DNA of 64,000 bases from Hippopus hippopus (Eukaryota > Mollusca > Bivalvia > Cardiida > Cardiidae): NCBI GenBank assembly GCA_946811185.2, contig OX328101.1, forward strand, positions 19,886,122 through 19,950,121. The letters run 5' to 3'. Both the position numbers and the translations under genes were made by a program. The notes under the pieces were generated by a model. It was not told the DNA's origin. It made no database searches and saw only the letters and a list, made by a program, of their open reading frames with translations. This document shows, piece by piece, positions 50,201-62,337 of this stretch. Each line of letters opens with the position of its first letter. The first letter of the stretch is position 1.

Positions 50201-53200
50201 GAAGACAATATATAGATTTTTGGCCTTTCATATTTAATATTAGACTTATCTCCGTACCAAACAACAAAATTGCAGACTTTTCAAAATTAAAAGCCTTTGC
50301 AGACACCATCACTAATACAGCACAAAAGATAAGACCTGCCCTTGAAAGAGTGGAAAACATTGAGGGAAAAGGAGAAAATTCTGGTTACTAGCATTTTCGT
50401 CTTTTCCCACACTGTTTGCAAAAGCCTTCCTTTTGGGCTTTAAAACTTATGATTGTTTGGTACTGGGTTTAAAAGACCACACAGTTTTTGTATGTGTGTG
50501 TCAATGTATATAAGGTTCATGTAATTTGGAATGAAAAGGATCTTAACCTGTCAAGTGCCTCTCACAACTTTAGATTTTTTCAGGCTAGTGCAGATCAGGA
50601 TCAGACTGTATAATGTAGCCTGCTCTTAGATCTGCTCTACCTAATGAGTAAAGTTCAGCATTAAAATGACATTTTTTCTGGCCTTTGTTCCATGTCTACA
50701 TAGTTTATTTGGCACTTGAAGGGTATATAAAATAGATATGTAGAGCTTAATGGTACTGTACATTTATCTTTATACATGTATTTATATTAGATCTACATTA
50801 ATGTACTTATACAGTATTTATTTTTTCTTGTGAAATTTTCCTTGATCAAATTATCTTATTATCATAGTCCTACATTTTTCATTTATTTATTCATTCATTC
50901 ATTCATTCATTTCCTTTCTTTCACATTTGATTAAACCCTTTACCACACAATGCCAACTTTTAACGACCCTCAGGAAGAAGCCTTATGAAAACATGTTGAC
51001 CAGCATTTTCTCCTTTTCCCACATTTTTTTCTACCCTATCAAACAAAAATCACATCATTTGAGCAATATTGAAATCATCTGCCGCAAAAGCTTTCAATTT
51101 GGAATGGTACAATTTTTTGTTGTGTGGTGAAGGCTTAAAATAGCAAAGCTTTTCTATTCCTCAGTATAGTACATGTAGGTTTCAATTTTATGTGATCTGA
51201 CTGTCTATAAATGCATCCCTTGCTGACCTTTGTAATAAAGAGGGTATTTTTATTTATCATTATTAGGTTAGGTTGTATTGTGTATTTAACTCTTTACCAC
51301 ATAATCCTGAGTTTTAACAACCCTGAAGAGGAAGAATTTTGAAACCATTGTGGACAAAGGAGAAAATGCTGATAATCAGCATTTTTCCTTTGTCCACAAG
51401 GTTTTCTAGCCTTATAGGGAAAAGTTCAGTGTTTGAGTCACATTTGATTTCTCGTCTGCCACTGCTTTCAATTTGGACAAGTCTAAGATTTTGTCATTTG
51501 GTAAAGAGTTAATATATTGAGAAGTAAAGTCATGCTTTCTATGTGAATGTAATCTCTGTTGGTTTAAAAACATTTCAAAGATGTTTTCTATGAAAAGATT
51601 TTGGATCAAACTGGGGAATCAATATCAAATAGATATTGGGGACAATCAAAGACTTGGTGCTTTTAAAAGATTCATTGGCTGGTCTATATATAAATGCATT
51701 GACATTGTCTGATTTCAATGTAGTAACACATACAGATCAGCTGTTGGAATACCTTGAACACCAAAACCAGCCACACCATGAAAACCTTATAACAAACTTT
51801 TCTATGTAATGTATTAGATTATACTTTATGCTACAGCTGTTGCAACTTATGCATGCAAATTTTTACTATTTCATTTTAGGGGTTTTTCTTACAAAGTATT
51901 TGCATAAAGGTTATTTAAGAAAATGAATAGACAACAGCAATACATTACATTTATGATGTTTGAATTACTATTTTTTTCTGTTAAATCAAAACAGTAAAGG
52001 AAAACGTCTACTTTGAATTTACAATGGTTCAGATCATAAATGCTAGGCTGATTTCAAACACTTTACCAGCCAAGAAATTTACCATCCAAGTCCAAGTTCA
52101 TATAGACCTAATTGTTAAAGAAACTTGTCATATACTATATTTCCAGTCATGTTTCATAGTGTCATTTGGAAAACAAAGACATCACAATTTTTAAGTGTTG
52201 CTAGATTATTTCAAAGTTCAAATGCAAAAATGAGGATAATGACATTTTGTCTTGGTTTCAACAATTTTGGCAAGCCTAGGAACACTTGTTAATCGTTGGA
52301 ACATTTCTTAATAACTAATGAACTTCTATCTTAGATGATCCCAGTACACTACACATTTAATGTGTCAACAATATTCGCATACCGGTAAAAGTATAATTCA
52401 AGCACACTTCAATAAATATCTTGTAAATAACATATTTGCAACTTTCAATATCAACTATGTAATGGGTAAATCATGGGTAGTTATTTCCATTCATCCTATG
52501 GAGATTTGCGGGATTGATTGAATGGAGTATTGGTCATAGTGGATCATGAACACTGATAATTTATCTGGATACTTCATTGAAAACAGATTTTTAAAATAGC
52601 AAAAACACACAAAGCGAAACAGATCTGTCTCAGCTGTAAGTATGTAAGTAATCAGTGTCCCATCCCCTGTGTCTGAGCTAATGGTTTTCCACACCAAATA
52701 GGGACATTTACACAAATGAACCAAGACAAAGGATAGGAATACAGGAAAATATAGGAATATTATAATTATCATAAAACAAAAACACTGAACCACAAAAAAA
52801 AAAAAAAAAAAAAAAAGAAAAAAAGGAATATCTAAATACAGAAAAGAATAAACACCCACAAAACTAAACTAGTAAAAAAAAATATATATATTATTATAAA
52901 TGACCAAAAAAAAGGTAATAATAATGCAAAACATCTTATTAAAAAAAACTTGTGAAAAATGAAAAACTTGAAAAGGAATGAAATAAAATAACATGAGAAA
53001 AAATAAATAAATAAATAAATAAAAATTAAAGAAACATGACAAGAAAGCAATAAAAATAATCAGAGAAAAATAAGTTACAAAGAAAAAAAATAAAAACAAG
53101 AATAAAACGGTAACAAGGAAAAAAAAATTATACAAGAATATATGAATAAAAGAAAACAGTATTGGGGATAAAAAAGGTATAGAAATACAAGAACTGCTGC

Positions 53201-56200
53201 TTTAAATTCTAACGCAAAAAATGGAGTTACAATACAAAAAAATGACATTGCCAAGTTCAAACAAACAGTTAGCTTTATACTTAAAGCAACAACTTAATTT
53301 TTATTCACAAATGCAAAAAAAAGGGTGTAATCTTAAGTACTGTAGATTAATATTGAACCGTTACCGGATAATCCTGAGTTTCAAAGGCCCTCAGCATTTT
53401 CTCTATTTGCCAACATATTTTATGAGCTTGTTAAAGATTAATACAACCATATGAGCCACATATTAATATACAGTCTACAAATGCTTTCGATTTGGACAAA
53501 ATGAAATGGTCATTTGGAAAAAAGTTAGGAATATGATTTTACTCACCATTACCATTAAAGTAAACCTTAATGTTCATTTTCTATTTATACAAGTTGTTTT
53601 TCTGTAGGTTAAACAAATAATCATGTCTGTGCAGTGTACTTGAATTATTTATAGGTAAAGTTGTATATGTAGTACTGAAAAAATCATTATTGTTTTTTTT
53701 CTTTAGAGGTTTTCAATGGGAATATGTTTGTTTCTGATACCCCCTGTCCCTGGCAAAAGTATTGCAGAAAGTATCAGAAGCAAGCATTATCTATAATCCT
53801 TTTTTTTTTTTAAGTAATGACAGGAATTTGCATACATAAACAACTTTCAGCTTGAACTAAAACATACACATTTGTAAAATGCGAAGGAAACATCAGGAGA
53901 GGTTACCTTAAATACAAACTTAAAAACCAAAGAATATTTAAATTGTTGATCAACAGTCATGAAATAGGATACAGATAATAAACCTAAAATTTTCAGTACT
54001 TTCTTATTGAGGAATCTTTGATTGAAAAATAGAAATATTGACATATAAGAAACAGAGTTTACTCTGTTTCAAGAAAACATAAAGGAATAAATATAAAGTT
54101 ACAGTACAAAAGTGTGATTAACAAGTTAGATATGCATGCAGATTTCAACAGCAGCAGGTCATAAGCACATGCGAGCAATGAAGTCTTTTGAATAGTAAGT
54201 TTAAGACTGATTCCTTTGCAAGAGCAAAGAAATCAAGATTACATGTATATATTCATATTAAGATGAAATTAAATTGAAAAAAAAAAAGAAAAAAAGAAAC
54301 AAATAAGGGTGTGGTTTATTAACTCTTTATAATATACAATTCTGTATTTTAATTACTGTTAGAAATAAGACTTTTGAAAACACTGAGGAAAAAGGAAAAA
54401 ATGCTGGTTACCAGCATTTTATCCTTTTTCAACAATGTTTTCTTCCCATTCAAAGACAAACTTTCTTATTTGAGTGCCATTTACTTTGTCATCTGCAATT
54501 GCTTTCAATTTGGACCATTCTAAAAATCTTAAAACCTGTTATCAGAAAGAAAAATTGATTAAGTGAATACTAAAAACTACCTCAAGCTTGAAGATAAAAA
54601 TGAGTAAAGCCGCATTAACAGTACAAAAATAAAATGTTCACACTGAGAATGCATACAGTCAGCTTTCTACAGCAGCAGGTCATTTCTCAGTTACAAACAC
54701 AGGTTTGAGCAAGAAAAATTGAATTGTGAGTCACATAAGATTTACTTACAATGGAAATACAGTTTAACCAAATATAGTCATATTGATTTAAAACAATCTA
54801 AAGTGTATAAATCAGAAAAGAAACAAAAAAAAAAAGCAAAATAAAGTTACAGGAAACAACTTTTCCTACAACTTGCCCACCCCCATCCCCACCCCAATAG
54901 AAAAAAGGAACCAGAGGTTGGTTTTTTTTTGTTTTCAATTTAAGATCCCACGGCTTTGAAGTGGTAATACATGTACTTGAAAAAGATGACAGACACTTTG
55001 CCTAAGGCCATAATGAGAAAAATCTACAAGTAGCAGTGTATCTACATGGTAAGTTAAAAGCTATACAGGTAGATTAAGATCAGGCTAAATAGACTATGCA
55101 TTGTAATCTTAAACATAAACTTTTTTTTTTTTTCACAGATATTCTTTCCAAAACAACAATTTGGAAAGAAAAATAGTCTAAATTGTCCTATAACTCTTTA
55201 CCAACTGACAAAATTTTAAGTCATTGCAAATTGAAAGCATTTGCAAACGACAAAATCAGTATGACTGAAAAATTAAAACATGACCTGAGAAAGGTAGAAA
55301 ACATTGTGGGAAAAGGAGAAAATGCTGGTTACTAGCATTTTCTCCTTTTCCCACAATGTTTTCGAAAGGCTTCTTTTTCGGGGTTGTTAAAGCTTGGGAT
55401 GGTGTGGTGAAGGGTTAACCACGCCAACAAACATTCCTGTGTTTTAAAGACCCTGGGAAAAAACCTTTGAAAACATTGTGGGAAAAGAAAAAAATGCTAG
55501 TTACCAACATTATTTCCTTTTCCTGCTGTGTTTTTTATCTTATTGCAGACAAATTCCATCATTTGAATGATATTAGTCATCTGGAAAATCTTCCACTCTG
55601 GACCAGTCGGGGTCCTGCGTGGCTCGGTGGTAAAGTGGTGTGGGACTCGTTACCTGGAGGCCCTGGGTTCAAGCAGCACTAGATCCACTGAGCCTTTCGT
55701 GGGAGTGTCCTTGGGCAAGACACTTCAGAGCTCTAGCCTAGTAGTGGTAAAATCCATGAAACGCATGAATATGTGAACTGTTGCTGTGATATGACTGAAA
55801 TAATGTTGAAAGAGGCATAAAACACCATTCAATAACAGTCAAATTCTGTTGTTTTGTATTCTAGCCTTTCCCCAACAATCCCGTGTTTTCATGACCTTGA
55901 TAAAGACCCCTTCTGAAAACAGTGTAGAAAAGGTAGGAAATGCTGGTAACCAGCATTTTCTCCTTTTCCCACAATGTTTTAATTCTACCTTATAAAATAC
56001 AGATTCCGTCAATTCAACCACACATAAATTGTTGTCTGCAAAAACTTACAATTTGGACAAGTCTATTTTTTGCTTGTGTGGTAAAGAGATAAATGAAACA
56101 AGCAAAGATTTGAAAAAACAGAAAGTTAAAAAATAACAACACAAAGTAACTTTATAAACTGCCCCACAACAATTCCCCACTCCCATCTCCCTAACCCTCC

Positions 56201-59200
56201 TCCAAAATAAAATACAGAGGTTTTCTTTTATTTTTTTTTTAGGGTTTTCAATTCAAGATTGTTTCAAAGTGGCATTGCTTGGAAAAGATGGCAGACACTT
56301 TGTCAGCAGCAGTTATCAGAACAATCTACAACTCAGCAGCGCATCTATATGGGAAGTTGAACACAGATCAGGTATTTAACCCTTTACCACACAATCCCAA
56401 GTTTTAACAACCCTATGGAATAAGGCTTTTGAAAACATTATGGGAAAAGGAGAAAATGCTGGTAACCAGCATTTCTCCTTTTCCCATAATGTTTTCTACC
56501 CTTTTAAAGACCAGGGTTCATCATTTGGTCCATATTTCTCTTGTCATTTTTAAATGCTTTGAATTTGGACTAGTCTAGAATTTTATTGTGTGGTGAAGGG
56601 TTAACCCTAGCTTTACCAACAGCAAAACTTTTGGATGTGACCAAATTGAAACCATCTACAGACAACAAAATAAATGTGACTCAAAATTTGAAATTTGTGT
56701 TGGGTAGGGTAGAAAACATTGTGGGAAAAGAAGAAAATGCTGGTTACCAGCATTTTCTCATTTTCCCACAATGTTTTCTAAAGGTCTCTTTATCAGGGTT
56801 GTTAAAGGTTGGGATTGTGTGGTATGATCAGACTGAACAAAATACGCAATCTAATCTGAGATCTACATTACGATTATCTGTACAGATATTCTCTCAACAT
56901 GACATGAAATTGTAATACATGTATCTTGACAGTCTTTTAAGTCATTACCGTATGAAATTTTTAGACTTGTACTAATTGAAAGTATATGTAGACAACAAAT
57001 TTAAGGTCTACAGCCCCTAACTCATTGGTAAACATTGACATTTTTGTAAAGGCTATTCGGCCAATATTGGCAGCTTCCGCCTTTTAACATGAGAGTTAGG
57101 GGCTGTAGAGTTACTTACTCATCGGTATATATTGTGTAACATTGAGGTTTTCATAAGGGCTATTCGGCCAATCTTGGTAGCTTCCATCTTTTAATATGTG
57201 AGTTAGGGGCTGTAGACGGTAAATATGGCTCAAAAGATGGGTTTGCCTTTGAAGAGATAAAAAACATGTTTTTGAAACTTAAGAATGTGTGGTAAAAGTT
57301 TAAACTAATGGAAAATATCCACTTAGTTTATTTAGCAACCTGCTGAGTAAATTTGCTGCAGGTATCTTTGAGAATACTCTTGTAAAATAGGCATTTTAAA
57401 TATTCATTTTAAGGACTACGACCCCATAATTCATCAGTAAACATCGTGTAACATCGATGTTGATGTTAAGGCTGTTCAGCCAATCTTGGAAGCTTCCATC
57501 TTTTAATATGAGAATTTGGGGCAGTAGATTCACTAACACATCGGTAAATATCGACGTTTTCGTACAGGCTATTCGGCCAATCTCGGAGGCTTCCGTCTTT
57601 TAATATGAGAGGTAGTGGCCATAGACCTTAATTTGAATATGCCAATATGCGGAAAAATGAGGAATATGCCTATTGCCACAGTATTTTCTAATGTACATGT
57701 ATTCTTCAGCATTACTCAAATGTATCTAACTCTTCCTAATGGCAATTTTTTAGACTTGCCATTTGAAGATGACAAATGTATCTCTTTTTATGAAATTGTC
57801 CTTGAAAGGGTAAAAAATCCTCGTTGGAAGAGGGGAAAATGCTAGTATCCAGCATTTTCTCCATTTACCAAAATGTTTTCAAAAGCCGTCTTACTTAAGG
57901 ACTTTAATCTTTAGGCTGCTAAGCACGACTTACTGACCTTTTGCAGACAGTGTGGATCAAGATAAGACTGCACAGAATTTCCGGTCTGAACTTGGATCTA
58001 CACTGTCCGAGAAGGATTTATTATTTCCCCAAATAAAACTTTGAACTAGCAATATTTGGGTTTGTTCTATCGAAATGAAAATTTCATACCAGTTTTTTAG
58101 CAGAGTTAAAATTTGGGCGTGTGGTAAAGGGTTAAAGACCTAGACACCAATGTCTTGCTGAAACGCCATTCATTCATTCATTCATTCATTGTGGTACATG
58201 CCAAGCCCCAGTAGCTCAGTCAGTAGCATGCAAGACTTGAGAACAGGGGGTCATGGGTTCAATCCCTGGCTCGGCCAATTTCTTTCAGAGGATTGATGAT
58301 AGTCATTGCGACAGGATTCATTCCTCTCACTGCTGACCATTGTCCTGATGATCGTTATGTGGAAAAGCAGCCAGTGGCTTGGAAAGACTATTGTGCGGAG
58401 AAAACATTGATCGGTGCGATATAACCAAAATGATGTTGAAAACAGCATTAAACACTATACAATCAATCAATGATTGTGGTACATGTACATGTCTTTTACG
58501 TAGGTGTTGATTTTATGCTAAAATTATGTATATGTAGAATGATAATTTTTGTTTAAAGTTTATTATTATTCCTTTGAAATCTGTTGCAGGGAGGGAATGA
58601 ACTCGCCTACGTGGAAATTTCGGGGTGATTGTGGACTCGAGGTAGGTCAAAGTTGTCAGTCAGTTTTTAGCTGTACTATTGTTAAAGTTTTCTAAATTCA
58701 CATGTATTTGGCTCAACAAAACTTTTATTAGTAGAGCTTAGAAGGTTTTAATGTATTTTTTGTTTCATCATTTTGTGCATAAAATCCCTGTCTGCAATAC
58801 ACTTCATCTTATCGGTATGGGCACAATAGGAGGAACACTGGGTGCAAGACATTCATACTTGTCCTGTTTGTACAAAGTTTTGCTAGGTTTGAGTTTCCAT
58901 ATAACATCTTTATATTTTCAAGTGTCTTTCTTTCTGAATATTTATGACAGACTATAGGTTAAGTCTTAAACACACAATCCAAACTTTCAAAAACCCTACG
59001 GCAAAAAAGGCTTTTGAAAACATGGTGGTAAAAGAAGAAAATGCTGGTAACCATACCATAGTCAAAAACCGTTATTTGACGCACATTTTATTTGTTGTCT
59101 TCAAGTTTGGATAAGTCTAAAATTTTTGTTGTTTGGCAATTAGTTAAAGCAATAAGGAAATGACAGTTTTAAACTTTTTCACAGTATAGAAGTTCATAAA

Positions 59201-61200
59201 CAATGAAAAAGCAAATTTAATGTTTGGAAGGATTTGTTTCTAAAACCTTTATTTTCAAACTAAGCACTAAAAGTTCTATTGATGACTGAGAATGCTTTAC
59301 CTTAGTATAAAGTTAATATAAATAAGTGAGGCTCAGTTAACTGATGGTAGGAATTTCCATTATATACATTGTGACCAGGGACAGGGGTTAAAACGAGAAA
59401 TGGAAGTTTCAACTATCAGGTTGCTGGCAAAACTTCAATTGTAAAGAGGTAGACATATTCATTAATTATCCAGTAAAAAGTTCTTAAATATAAGCTTTAA
59501 CTCAAGAAGACCTACAGACTGCAAAATCTAGCTGCTGACAATATCTTCCTTAAACTGTATGTAAACTGTTAAGTTAAATAGGCATTATGGCATAAAGTAA
59601 CAAATTTAGTGAAAATTGGATTGAAGCTCCTGGAAAACCTACTTTCAGCGTAATGGTTAAAAATAAATCAGAGTATTAGACTAAAAGTTCATAAACAAAA
59701 CATCTTACATTGGGTTCGTATAGGCAAGTGAGGGTCGGCAGACTGACAGTTGGAATTTCCATTACCGGTACATATGCATTGTGGCCAGGGACAGGGGTTT
59801 TATAGAACAAATGGAAGTTTCAACTATCAGGTTGCTGTCAAAAACATTTTCAAATTATATGTAACTACATCAAATATACATAAAGTATGAAAGTGTAAAG
59901 TTCATTTCAAGGTCAGACATAACAAAGCATCAAAAAAGAGATCACTTATAGAACTTCTGTACATAAATTTCACTTCGAAAACAAGAAATTTCAGAGCTAT
60001 CAGGTTGTTCAAAATAACATTTATCTTTTTTTTTGTAAATAGGTCAAATGCACATCATGGAATCAAAAAAAAAATCTTTCCTGTAGTTGAATGAGGATGC
60101 TGGCAAATAATCTTCTATATTTTTAAACAGCATTTTCTCTTTTTTCCCCACAATATTTTCTTTTGAGAAGGTTTTTAAAGAAAACGGTCATCATACATGC
60201 TTCATTTAATTTGTTGTCTGCAGGTGCTTTCATTATGGAAGAGTCTGAGACTAAAGATTTAACCCATTTCCACATAATCCGGACTGTTAACAACCTTCAC
60301 AAAGAAGGCTTTTGAAAACATAGTAGGATAAGAAGAAAGTGCTGGTAACAAGCATTTTTTCCTTTTCCCACTATGCATTCTACCCTTTCAAAAACAGATT
60401 CTGCCGTAATAGCTGCATTTAAGTTGCTGTCTGCAAATGCTTTGAATTTGGACAAGCAAACTTTTGGTCGTTTGGTAAAGTACTACTTAAGGTCTTTATC
60501 AGCAAATCAAACTTTGTACACTTGAAGCCAATGCTGTGAATGTCTTGCATCTCTGTTCTTATACATCTGGATTGTTGGCTCTTCATGCTGTGTTGTATCA
60601 AAATGAATGAAAAAACAAGTACCAGAAAACCTCTTCATAACAAACTCTTATAATTTTCTAAAATTTTCTAAATTCAAAATTATTTTTGTTTGTATATTTT
60701 TCATGCTTATTTCATACTTTAGAGGAGCTTTTGTGGACAGTGCTATCCCCACATTGATAACCTAGGTACCGGCCTGCAAAAGTGTACCTGATATGGCCAG
60801 TGTACAGAGAGGATATAGGGCCTTATGCCTTTTCTGTTGCAAAGTATTTGCAGGTAAAGATAGTACTGTCATGGAGTGTGTTGGGTACCCTGGTGCAGAG
60901 ATCATCTATAGAGATTATAGGATCGCTGCCTAGTCTCATTGAAACCTCAACCCAACTAATTTACTTTACATATTTGCGCCCGTCTCTCATGTAAGACTGT
61001 CAGGCCAAGGCATGTCCGAAAACATTGTAATATAACCCCATAGTGACATCAACATGGCCATTTACATGCTGACACCCACATTGTATGGAGCAAGGAAGAA
61101 AATGGCCATCGACATGCCTACAGAAAAAGCTCCTCCCTATATTGGCCACACCGCGCTAGGTGGACAGTCTTGTCTGATGTCTGGAGTGTATAAAATAAAT
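45400..61200 (+). CDS. Candidate small multi-exon gene (tentative)
   Basis: A possible first exon ends ATGAA|GTAAGTG at 45542-45546. Open pieces with good borders follow: 46709-46742, 56243-56371 (43 codons, phase 0 at both ends, AHLYGKLNTDQ), 58594-58641 (or acceptor 4 nt upstream) and 60723-60789 (ends TGA; Cys-rich FCGQCYP). AATAAA lies at about 61192. In the first-listed choice the frame stays open throughout. The upstream acceptor at 58590 would instead end the protein early. No family is recognised and the exons are short, so this rests on splice borders and frame alone. Confidence 0.3.
45880..46125 (-). mobile_element. Family C MITE
   Basis: AACTCTTTACCAAAGGACG..palindrome..GTGTGGTAAAAGGATAA. 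It starts the dense family C cluster. Confidence 0.82.
46155..46402 (-). mobile_element. tRNA-derived SINE (family S1), second copy
   Basis: Read on the minus strand: GGGTTGCTCAGTGGTTAGCC, then GGTTCGATACCCGG, then the same body as at 1047-1305. Confidence 0.78.
46400..46625 (-). mobile_element. Family C MITE, decayed, abutting SINE S1
   Basis: TTACCGTTCACCAGAAGACA..AAAGAGAAAATGCTAG palindrome..GATAAAGGGTTAA. Confidence 0.68.
46750..48800. other. No gene seen; probable intron or intergenic
   Basis: AT-rich unique sequence with one microsatellite. It would be intron 2 of the tentative small gene. Confidence 0.35.
47226..47290 (+). repeat. (GT)n followed by poly(T)
   Basis: About 17 TG units and then about 19 T. 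Confidence 0.9.
48805..49020 (+). mobile_element. Family C MITE, decayed
   Basis: AACCCTTTACCAAATGATCC..ATCATTTGGTAAAGAT. Confidence 0.7.
49853..50060 (+). repeat. Tandem duplication, ~100 bp x2
   Basis: GAGATAAACTGTCACCAATG..CTATTCAGGGGCAGCA occurs twice in direct succession with few changes. Confidence 0.85.
50240..50475 (-). mobile_element. Family C MITE
   Basis: CGTACCAAACAACAAAATTG..GGGAAAAGGAGAAAATTCTG palindrome. Confidence 0.75.
50572..50640 (+). mobile_element. Family A, decayed
   Basis: GTGCAGATCAGGATCAGACT..GCTCTTAGATCTGC. Confidence 0.5.
50930..51140 (+). mobile_element. Family C MITE, one palindrome arm lost
   Basis: AACCCTTTACCACACAATGC..GACCAGCATTTTCTCCTTTT..GTGTGGTGAAGGC. 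Confidence 0.72.
51285..51515 (+). mobile_element. Family C MITE
   Basis: AACTCTTTACCACATAATCC..ATTGTGGACAAAGGAGAAAA palindrome..CATTTGGTAAAGAGTTAA. Confidence 0.8.
52790..53210 (+). repeat. A-rich low-complexity tract
   Basis: About 23 A near 52795, then long AAATAAAT-type sequence. Opposite-strand Phe-rich frames are spurious. Confidence 0.85.
53355..53530 (+). mobile_element. Family C MITE, decayed and shortened
   Basis: AACCGTTACCGGATAATCC..GCATTTTCTC..GGTCATTTGGAAAAAAGTTA. Confidence 0.6.
54320..54545 (+). mobile_element. Family C MITE, decayed
   Basis: AACTCTTTATAATATAC..AAAATGCTGGTTACCAGCATTTT..GCTTTCAATTTGGACCA. Confidence 0.68.
54919..55070 (+). pseudogene. Decayed duplicate of the exon at 56243-56371
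   Basis: It aligns with 56230-56360 over blocks such as GTTTTCAATT, AAAAGATG.CAGACACTTTG and AATCTACAA, but has in-frame stops and no intact borders. Duplication of this stretch supports the 56-kb exon having once been a functional unit. Confidence 0.5.
55190..55425 (-). mobile_element. Family C MITE
   Basis: AACTCTTTACCAACTGAC..perfect palindrome..GTGTGGTGAAGGGTTAA. Confidence 0.82.
55425..55600 (+). mobile_element. Family C MITE, 5' part, adjoining the previous copy
   Basis: ATTGTGGGAAAAGAAAAAAA..TTTCCTTTTCC; its end is overlaid by SINE S3. Confidence 0.62.
55605..55838 (+). mobile_element. tRNA-derived SINE (family S3)
   Basis: The head has GTGGCTCGGTGGTAAAG and GGGTTCAAGCA; the tail ends ATAAAACACCATTCAATA. 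Confidence 0.7.
55860..56095 (+). mobile_element. Family C MITE
   Basis: CCTTTCCCCAACAATCCCG..GCTGGTAACCAGC palindrome..GTGTGGTAAAGAGATAA. Confidence 0.78.
56380..56605 (+). mobile_element. Family C MITE
   Basis: AACCCTTTACCACACAATCC..palindrome..GTGTGGTGAAGGGTTAA. Confidence 0.82.
56605..56830 (-). mobile_element. Family C MITE, abutting the previous one in inverse orientation
   Basis: AGCTTTACCAACAGCAAAAC..GGGAAAAGAAGAAAATGCTG palindrome..GGTTGGGATTGTGTGG. Confidence 0.78.
57000..57225 (+). repeat. Family D dimer, rearranged
   Basis: GGTCTACAGCCCCTAACTCA, then two reverse units with CTATTCGGCCAATMTTGG-like cores. Confidence 0.72.
57410..57635 (-). repeat. Family D dimer
   Basis: Two units with TTCAGCCAATCTTGGAAGC and TTCGGCCAATCTCGGAGGC. 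Confidence 0.72.
57725..57900 (-). mobile_element. Family C MITE, decayed
   Basis: AACTCTTCCTAATGGC..GGGGAAAATGCTAGTATCCA palindrome. Confidence 0.62.
57900..58110 (+). mobile_element. Family A MITE, full length, mutated palindrome
   Basis: TTTAGGCTGCTAAGCACGAC..GACAGTGTGGATCAAG..TCTACACTGTCCGAGAAGG..TTTTTTAGCAGAG. Confidence 0.75.
58205..58475 (+). mobile_element. tRNA-derived SINE (family S2), full length
   Basis: The tRNA-like head at 58205-58277 has AGTAGCTCAGTCAGTAG and GGGTTCAATCCC, but its acceptor stem does not pair, so it is not a tRNA gene. The body is followed by a CAATCAATCAATG tail. Confidence 0.78.
58965..59150 (+). mobile_element. Family C MITE, decayed
   Basis: AACACACAATCCAAAC..AGAAGAAAATGCTGGTAACC..TTGTTTGGCAATTAGTTAA. 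Confidence 0.6.
59220..59860 (+). repeat. Direct repeat, ~115 bp, 400 bp apart
   Basis: GGAATTTCCATTA..GGCCAGGGACAGGGGTT.. and AAATGGAAGTTTCAACTATC occur at 59350-59440 and 59750-59845. Confidence 0.75.
60260..60485 (+). mobile_element. Family C MITE
   Basis: AACCCATTTCCACATAATCC..AGTGCTGGTAACAAGCATTT..GTCGTTTGGTAAAG; a fragment precedes it at 60085-60260. Confidence 0.72.
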
Positions 61201-61780
61201 ATTATATATTGTGTCAGCATATAAAGTAATGGTTTTTACTTATTCCCATACAGGGTTTTTGGTTTTGGTCTTTAAGAAAAAAAGGACACAGCAGAGAGTA
61301 GAATGGTCATTACAAAGCTGACACCAAAATGAGCATTAGTTTTGAAAAAAAAAATGACCATGAACATGCCTGTAATATATTCGCTAAAATATTAGCCACA
61401 CTGTGCTATGTGAACGGTCTAGTCTGGTTGAATGGTTGTAATGCAGAATGCAATATTACGTCATCTTAAAGGGAAAGGAATTAAATAAATTTTACATTAA
61501 TGAAGTTATTTCTTATCATCAAAACATAATTCTTTGAGAGCTACAGGCTAAATCAAATGACCACTTTGGCCTACTTGGGGATGTGGATGTAGTTCCTTAC
61601 CTCTGTTTTTGTTTAATTTTAGGTAACGTACAGATCTAGAGCAAAACAGACAGACCATGGAAGGCAAAACTGAGATGATATTTGAAAGTTGAACCATTTG
61701 GTGATATACAATATACAAGTGTAAAAGATACAGTCCCAGCGATTACCACAACATTCTTCACATCCCTACTGTAGACAGAT
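61200..61780. other. No gene seen
   Basis: Starts just after an AATAAA. GACCATGAACATGCCTGTAA-like text at 61355 partly repeats 61080-61150 (GGCCATCGACATGCCTACAG), so a diverged duplication is present. Confidence 0.4.
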
Positions 61781-61940
61781 TAACTCTTTACCAAATACCA
61801 AAAGAGTAGGCTTGTCCAGATTGAAAGTGTTTGCAGACGACATATTAAAAATCTGTCACTCAAATGCAGTGTGATGTGGTTTTCTAATTGCATCACACCC
61901 CATTTGAGTGACAGATCTTAAATATCAAACACAACCAGTT
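61780..61940 (-). mobile_element. Family C-related MITE with a different palindrome
   Basis: AACTCTTTACCAAATACC and GAAAGTGTTTGCAGACGAC as in family C, but the arm is AAATCTGTCACTCAAATG, mirrored after a TGATGTGGTTTTCTAATT-like loop. Confidence 0.6.
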
Positions 61941-62337
61941 GGTCATCCTCTATGTACTTTGAATTCATTCAAGTTATTTGAAAATCTGTTGGCTACGGTG
62001 ACACATGTACAGCCCTAGGGTATACAAGCAAATGCTGTATCTGAAATTAGCCAGTATGGTTATGGGTTAAGATATTTTACAAATTGATACCACATTATGA
62101 AAAATGAAGTACATGTTATCTTTAAACGTTAAACAGAATAACATCTTACAATATTTGAAAGACATTTTATAATAAAACATAGAATTTTTAAATTTAGGAC
62201 ATAAATATAAAACACGCTGGATGACTCTGCAATGAGGATTGCCTCGTTGCTAAGTCTACTAGCACTTACAATCATATAATAGATATATTCCACATTTTTC
62301 TGCTTTAATTTTTAATTCTTGTTCATGAAGTATTACG

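Larger units (their letters stand above)
51520..54310. other. No gene seen
   Basis: AT-rich sequence, A-rich tract at 52.8-53.2 kb and one decayed family C copy. Confidence 0.4.

Noticed and set aside
52490..53260. Several Phe-rich minus-strand frames
   Set aside because: By-product of the A-rich low-complexity tract.
58205..58277. tRNA gene
   Set aside because: Box A and B are present, but the acceptor stem mismatches and a SINE body and tail follow.
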